From Chloroflexota bacterium (GTDB taxonomy: Bacteria; Chloroflexota; Limnocylindria; Limnocylindrales; CSP1-4), in assembly GCA_016200675.1 (NCBI GenBank), contig JACQEH010000071.1, positions 1-9,356 on the forward strand: a stretch of 9,356 bases of DNA. The letters run 5' to 3'. The translations under genes and the position numbers were made by a program. This document shows positions 6,217-9,356 of this stretch, one piece after another; within the stretch, counting starts at the first letter, position 1, and each line of letters begins with the position of its first letter. The notes under the pieces are model-generated. The model ran no database searches. It worked only from the letters and a program-made list of their open reading frames with translations, and was not told the origin of the DNA.

Positions 6217-7629
6217 TCAGCCCGCCAGCTTGGCCGCGTTGGCCCGGACGTCGTCGATGGTCCCGGCCAGGAAAAAGGCCTGCTCCGGCAGCGTGTCGGT
6301 GTTGCCGTCGAGGATCTCCTTGAAGGACGCTACCGTGTCCTTGATCGAGACGTAGACCCCCGGCCGACCGGTGAAGACCTCGCCGACGAAGAACGGCTGG
6401 CTCATGAAGCGCTGCAGGCGGCGCGCCCGGGCGACGGTCGACTTGTCCTCCTCGGACAGCTCGTCGATGCCGAGGATGGCGATGATCTGCTCCAGGTCGC
6501 GGTAGCGCTGGAGGACGCGCTGGGTCTCGCGGGCGACGTCGTAGTGCTCCTGGCCCACGACGAGCGGGTCGAGAACCCGGGAGGTCGAGGTCAGCGGGTC
6601 GACGGCCGGGTAGATGCCCAGCTCGGCGATGCTCCGCTCCAGGCGGATCGTCGAGTCGAGGTGGCCGAAGGTGGTGGCCGGGGCCGGGTCGGTGTAGTCG
6701 TCGGCCGGCACGAAGACCGCCTGGAGCGACGTGATCGAACCCTTCTTGGTCGAGGTGATGCGCTCCTGCAGGGCGGCCATCTCGGTCGCCAGGTTGGGCT
6801 GGTAGCCGACCGCCGAGGGCATCCGGCCGAGGAGAGCGGAGACTTCCGAGCCGGCCTGGGTGAAGCGGAAGATGTTGTCGATGAAGAGGAGGACGTCGCG
6901 CCCTTCCTCGTCGCGGAAGTACTCGGCCATGGTCAGGCCCGTCAGGCCGACGCGCTGGCAAGCGCCCGGCGGCTCGTTCATCTGGCCGAAGACGAAGGCC
7001 GTCTTGGCGATGACACCCGAGTCGGTCATCTCCTTGATCAGGTCGTTGCCCTCGCGGCTCCGCTCGCCGACCCCGGCGAACACGGACACGCCCGCATGCT
7101 CCTGGGCGACGTTCCGGATCAGCTCCTGGATGATGACCGTCTTGCCGACCCCGGCACCGCCGAAGATGCCGATCTTGCCGCCCTTCTTGAAGGGGCAGAT
7201 GAGGTCGATGACCTTGAGGCCCGTCTCGAAGACCTCGACCTCGGTCGACTGCTCGTCGAAGGCCGGCGCGGAGCGATGGATCGGGAGGGTCGTCGTGGCC
7301 CCCACGGGGCCCTTGCCATCGATCGGCAGGCCGAGGACGTCGAAGACGCGGCCGAGAGTCACCTCGCCCACGGGCACGGAGATGGGGGCGCCCGTATCGC
7401 GGGCATCGATGCCGCGGGGCATGCCGTCGGTGGTGGTCATGGCCACCGCCCGCACCCAGTTGTTGCCGAGGTGCTGCTGGACCTCGCAGGTCAGCGTCCC
7501 GCCGGCCGGGAGGGCGAGCTCGACGGCGTTGTAGATGGCCGGCAGCTGGCCGGCCGGGAACTCGATGTCGACGACGGGGCCGGTGATCTGGATGACCCGG
7601 CCGGTCGCGAGGGTGGGGGCGGTCGCCAT
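6217..7629 (-). CDS. atpD: F1Fo ATP synthase beta subunit
   Basis: The catalytic subunit of F1 makes ATP from ADP and phosphate at the membrane-attached head, driven by gamma rotation. The 470 residues match the family length, and all key sites are present: P-loop GGAGVGKT (157-164), GVGERSREGND (186-196) with the catalytic Glu189, Walker B LLFIDNIFRF (247-256), the ATPase alpha/beta signature PAVDPLTSTS (341-350) and DELSEEDK (389-396) that contacts gamma. The start is ATG at 7629-7627, with GGAGG 12 bases upstream. The protein begins with a short Ala/Thr-rich stretch before GRVIQITGPVVDIEF. It lies 29 bp downstream of atpG and 4 bp upstream of atpC. Nothing suggests a V-type or Na+-specific paralogue, although ion choice is decided by the c-ring, which is outside the window. 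Confidence 0.98.
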   Translation of the reverse strand: MATAPTLATGRVIQITGPVVDIEFPAGQLPAIYNAVELALPAGGTLTCEVQQHLGNNWVRAVAMTTTDGMPRGIDARDTGAPISVPVGEVTLGRVFDVLGLPIDGKGPVGATTTLPIHRSAPAFDEQSTEVEVFETGLKVIDLICPFKKGGKIGIFGGAGVGKTVIIQELIRNVAQEHAGVSVFAGVGERSREGNDLIKEMTDSGVIAKTAFVFGQMNEPPGACQRVGLTGLTMAEYFRDEEGRDVLLFIDNIFRFTQAGSEVSALLGRMPSAVGYQPNLATEMAALQERITSTKKGSITSLQAVFVPADDYTDPAPATTFGHLDSTIRLERSIAELGIYPAVDPLTSTSRVLDPLVVGQEHYDVARETQRVLQRYRDLEQIIAILGIDELSEEDKSTVARARRLQRFMSQPFFVGEVFTGRPGVYVSIKDTVASFKEILDGNTDTLPEQAFFLAGTIDDVRANAAKLAG

Positions 7630-7641
7630 GGTGTCTGATTG

Positions 7642-7646
7642 CCTCC
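7642..7646 (-). promoter_or_regulatory. Shine-Dalgarno GGAGG for atpD
   Basis: GGAGG lies in the 29-bp atpG-atpD spacer, 12 bases before the atpD ATG. It is the clearest Shine-Dalgarno match in the cluster, consistent with the need for three beta subunits per complex. Most other junctions here rely on weaker sites or coupling. Confidence 0.6.
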
Positions 7647-7658
7647 TGGTACGCGCCG

Positions 7659-8510
7659 TCAGTGCGCCTGGGCGCCGGTCGCGATCTCGATCATCTCGCG
7701 GGTGATGTTGGCCTGGCGGACCTTGTTGTAGGCGAGGGTGTACTCCTCGATCAGGTCGTCGGCGTTTTCGGTGGCGTTCTTCATCGCGACCATTCGCGAC
7801 GATTCCTCGGAGGCCTTGGCCTCCAGGACCGCCTGGAAGAGCCGGGTGGCGACGTAGCGCGGGAGCAGCTGCTCCAGGACCGCCGCCGGGTTGGGCTCGA
7901 AGATGAACTGGTTGCCCGGGATGCCGTCCGTGTCCGCGCTCGGGGTGACGGGCAGGAGCGTCTCCAACTGGGCCCGCTGGACGAGCGTCGAGACGAAGCG
8001 CGGGTAGACCAGGTCGATCCGCCCGAACTCGCCGCTGATGAAGCCGTCGGTGACGAGGCGGGCGAGGGGCAGGACGTCGGCGAACGTGGGCCGGTCGCCG
8101 AAGCCCGCGAAGTGGGCCTCCAGCGGCACGCGGGTCCGGCGCATGGCGTCGCGGCCCTTGCGGCCGACGCTCACGACGGCGAGGTCGCCCTGGTGGTCCA
8201 TGATCGCCCGCGCCGCGAAGCGAATCGTGTTGGTGTTCAGGGGCCCCGCCAGGCCGCGGTCCGAGGTGATCAGGACCAGGAGGCGCTTGCCGCCCTCGCG
8301 GGCCGCGAGCAGCGGATGCTCGTCCTGGCCGAGGACCGCCGCGAGGTCGGCCAGGACCTCGTCGATCTTCTGGGAGTAGGGCCGGGCCGTGAGGGTCGCG
8401 TCCTGGGCACGCTTGAGCTTCGAGGCGGCCACGAACTGCATCGCCCGCGTGATCTGCTTGATCTTGGCGACGTCCCGGATGCGACGGCGGAGGTCCCGCT
8501 GGCTAGCCAT
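7659..8510 (-). CDS. atpG: F1Fo ATP synthase gamma subunit
   Basis: Gamma is the central rotating shaft that links the c-ring to the catalytic alpha3beta3 head. From ATG 8510-8508 the protein has 283 residues, a normal length. The N-terminal helix ASQRDLRRRIRDVAKIKQIT (2-21) with AMQFVAASKLKRAQ (23-36), the core ITSDRGLAGPLNTNTIR (81-97) and the C-terminal helix SRMVAMKNATENADDLIEEY... ending NITREMIEIATGAQAH are all family hallmarks. The frame is open for 35 more codons upstream (to 8615), but those residues are Arg/Pro/Gln-rich and unlike gamma. Starting at 8510 places GGAG exactly 8 bases upstream and begins at the conserved ASQRDLRRRI, so I chose it. The upstream side is an unusual 354-bp gap from atpA; downstream it is 29 bp from atpD. 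Confidence 0.97.
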   Translation of the reverse strand: MASQRDLRRRIRDVAKIKQITRAMQFVAASKLKRAQDATLTARPYSQKIDEVLADLAAVLGQDEHPLLAAREGGKRLLVLITSDRGLAGPLNTNTIRFAARAIMDHQGDLAVVSVGRKGRDAMRRTRVPLEAHFAGFGDRPTFADVLPLARLVTDGFISGEFGRIDLVYPRFVSTLVQRAQLETLLPVTPSADTDGIPGNQFIFEPNPAAVLEQLLPRYVATRLFQAVLEAKASEESSRMVAMKNATENADDLIEEYTLAYNKVRQANITREMIEIATGAQAH

Positions 8511-8518
8511 CGACGCGA

Positions 8519-8522
8519 CTCC
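8519..8522 (-). promoter_or_regulatory. Shine-Dalgarno GGAG that fixes the atpG start
   Basis: GGAG sits 8 bases before the ATG at 8510-8508. No comparable site precedes the longer in-frame candidate start at 8615. This supports the shorter gamma subunit and argues that atpG has its own initiation site, despite the long gap separating it from atpA. Confidence 0.6.
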
Positions 8523-8662
8523 AGGCCGCTGCCCAGGCTGTGCCCGTACCGGGGTTTGGACGCGTGCCTCGGTTTGAGGTGTGCGTGGCCGCCGCGACGC
8601 TCGACGCGGCCCCATCTACGCCAGGCACCGGTGTTAGCGCAGATCCGGTCAGATGCGGGCGA

Positions 8663-8685
8663 GGCACAGGGTGCCGGCCGGGCAC
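8663..8685 (-). other. Overlapping alternative stems in the atpA-atpG gap
   Basis: GGCAC (8663-8667) can pair with GTGCC (8671-8675, loop of 3), while that same GTGCC can instead pair with GGCAC (8681-8685, loop of 5). The two 5-bp stems exclude each other, the geometry used in attenuators. The stems are short and such pairs arise by chance in GC-rich DNA, so this is only a hint. Confidence 0.25.
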
Positions 8686-8693
8686 TGGTCGAA

Positions 8694-8709
8694 CGTGCGA
8701 CCTCGCACG
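8694..8709 (-). other. Hairpin in the atpA-atpG gap
   Basis: CGTGCGA (8694-8700) and TCGCACG (8703-8709) are exact reverse complements around two bases. This gives at least a 6-bp stem closed by a four-base loop in the transcript, plus a possible G-U pair at the base. No U-run follows, so termination is not indicated. A role in mRNA processing or stability within the operon is conceivable. Confidence 0.35.
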
Positions 8710-8726
8710 CGCGACCCCGCCGGGCC

Positions 8727-8818
8727 CCGTTACCCGCGCAATCAGCCCAAGTTCCGCCGCTACCACCGCCGAGAGGCGTAGCTGGGTTCGATTTGGCCGG
8801 GGCAGGCCGTTACCACCG
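8727..8818 (-). repeat. Three degenerate 12-bp repeats in the atpA-atpG gap
   Basis: The motif ccgttaccaccg at 8807-8818 recurs as ccgctaccaccg at 8757-8768 (11 of 12 identical) and more loosely as ccgttacccgcg at 8727-8738. The starts are spaced 30 and 50 bp apart, multiples of about three and five helix turns, which would put the copies on one face of the DNA. They could be protein-binding sites; the function is unknown. Confidence 0.3.
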
Positions 8819-8864
8819 TCCCTACCGGTACGGGGGAGCAGCAGGCGGGACCCGAGCTCGGCGT

Positions 8865-9356
8865 TCATGCCAGGAACGACTCGCGGAAGGCGGCGATGGC
8901 CTCGTCCAGGGCCTTCGCGATCTCGTCGGTCAGGGTCTTGCCCGTGCCGAGATCCTTGAGGATGGTCGGCCGCTCGGTCTCGAGGAAGCGGTAGAACTGC
9001 GTCTCGAAGTCCTTGACCCGCGCGGTCGGGACATCGTCGAGCTTGCCGGTGGTGGCGACGTACAGGATCGCAACCTGGTTCTCGACCGGCATCGGCTGGT
9101 ACTGGGGTTGCTTGACGACCTCGGACAGCTTCTCGCCGCGGGTCAGCTGGTCGCGGGTCGCCTTGTCCAGGTCGGACGCGAACTGGGCGAAAGCAGCGAG
9201 CGAGCGGTACTGGGCGAGGTCCAGCTTGAGGGGGCCGGCCACCTTCTTCATCGCCTTGGTCTGGGCCGCCGAGCCGACGCGCGACACGGAGATGCCGATG
9301 TTCAGGGCGGGCCGCTGGCCGGCGTTGAAGAGGTCCGTCTCCAGGAAGAGCTGGCC
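8865..9356 (-). CDS. atpA: F1Fo ATP synthase alpha subunit, C-terminal 163 residues (5' end outside window)
   Basis: The frame is open to the right edge (the codon at 9356-9354 is Gly), so the gene begins outside the window and about the last third is present. It opens with GQLFLETDLFNAGQRPALNI, followed by GISVSRVGSAAQTKAMKKVAG, the strongly conserved alpha-subunit segment with the essential SRVG arginine (arginine-finger region) at the alpha/beta catalytic interface. LDLAQYRSLAAFAQFASDLD and the C-terminal helical bundle ending FRESFLA follow. Alpha subunits alternate with beta in the F1 head and carry non-catalytic nucleotide sites. The stop is TGA at 8867-8865. An ATG at 9287 region within this frame is not the true start, because conserved sequence continues upstream of it. 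atpH, atpF, atpE and atpB would be expected further right. Confidence 0.97.
   Translation of the reverse strand, partial: GQLFLETDLFNAGQRPALNIGISVSRVGSAAQTKAMKKVAGPLKLDLAQYRSLAAFAQFASDLDKATRDQLTRGEKLSEVVKQPQYQPMPVENQVAILYVATTGKLDDVPTARVKDFETQFYRFLETERPTILKDLGTGKTLTDEIAKALDEAIAAFRESFLA

Larger units (their letters stand above)
8511..8864 (-). other. 354-bp intra-operon gap between atpA and atpG, with a doubtful 121-codon ORF
   Basis: No recognisable gene lies here, although atpA-atpG gaps are normally short. A minus-strand frame of 121 codons (8868-8503) spans the whole gap. Its ATG overlaps the atpA stop as ATGA and it ends 8 bp inside atpG. The predicted protein is Pro/Arg/Gly/Thr-rich with no domain. 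Its third codon positions contain many A and T (CCA AAT CGA, CTA, GTA, ACA), unlike every sure gene in the window, so I judge it probably non-coding. The gap also holds a 16-bp palindromic hairpin, a pair of overlapping alternative stems and three related 12-bp motifs. It could be a leader or processing region adjusting the stoichiometry of alpha relative to gamma, beta and epsilon, a promoter region, or merely an insertion without function. Confidence 0.5.

Noticed and set aside
6211..7638. Plus-strand open frame (475 codons) opposite atpD
   Set aside because: It mirrors the beta-subunit gene almost exactly and encodes a low-complexity Asp/Gly/Leu/Arg sequence, an antisense artefact of biased codon use.
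8511..8615. Longer atpG start giving 35 extra N-terminal residues
   Set aside because: The extra residues are Arg/Pro/Gln-rich and not gamma-like. The ATG at 8510 has GGAG 8 bases upstream and begins the conserved ASQRDLRRRI.
8770..8800. GGTTCGAT in the gap resembling a tRNA T-loop
   Set aside because: The flanking T-stem would need several G-U pairs, and no acceptor, D or anticodon arms can be found around it.
1..9356. Mobile element, CRISPR array, prophage or defence system
   Set aside because: No transposase, integrase, terminal repeats, regularly spaced repeats or defence-type domains were seen. Apart from the gap and intergenic regions, the content is housekeeping.

Overview
The window is GC-rich bacterial DNA. 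In every clearly coding gene the third codon position is almost always G or C. The protein sequences and gene content (an atp operon running into murA and a MreB/Mbl-type actin, plus PHP, YbhN-like and XRE genes) suggest a high-GC Chloroflexota lineage, for example Limnocylindria-like. That placement is an inference from sequence character and gene order, and no search was run.

Layout. One large minus-strand gene cluster fills most of the window and is read from right to left. It starts with the C-terminal part of atpA (cut by the right edge), followed by an unusual 354-bp gap. Then come atpG, atpD and atpC (F1 subunits gamma, beta and epsilon), murA (first committed step of peptidoglycan synthesis), an mreB/mbl-like actin gene, a PHP-domain phosphoesterase gene, and a YbhN/UPF0104-type membrane protein gene that looks broken. 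Junctions are tight from atpD to the YbhN-like gene: gaps of 4, 5 and 22 bp and two 4-nt start/stop overlaps (ATGA for murA/mreB, GTGA for PHP/YbhN-like). This indicates co-transcription and translational coupling of energy, wall and shape genes. A separate minus-strand XRE-type regulator gene (864-1508) follows 223 bp further on. It has a candidate operator and weak promoter upstream. It converges on the only plus-strand gene, the C-terminal part of a polytopic membrane protein at the left edge, and a strong 13-bp-stem hairpin lies between the two.

How the genes fit together. The order F1-ATPase, murA, then mreB/mbl resembles the arrangement known from Bacillus subtilis (atp operon, murAA, mbl), and murA also lies near the atp operon in mycobacteria. 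The block therefore looks like an old wall/energy neighbourhood and not an accessory island.

Points most worth a second look. MurA carries Asp in place of the fosfomycin-target Cys. The YbhN-like gene has an internal deletion with a frameshift. The atpA-atpG gap holds short repeats, hairpins and a doubtful ORF. I see no mobile element, CRISPR array, tRNA or rRNA, and no convincing evidence of an undescribed multi-gene system.
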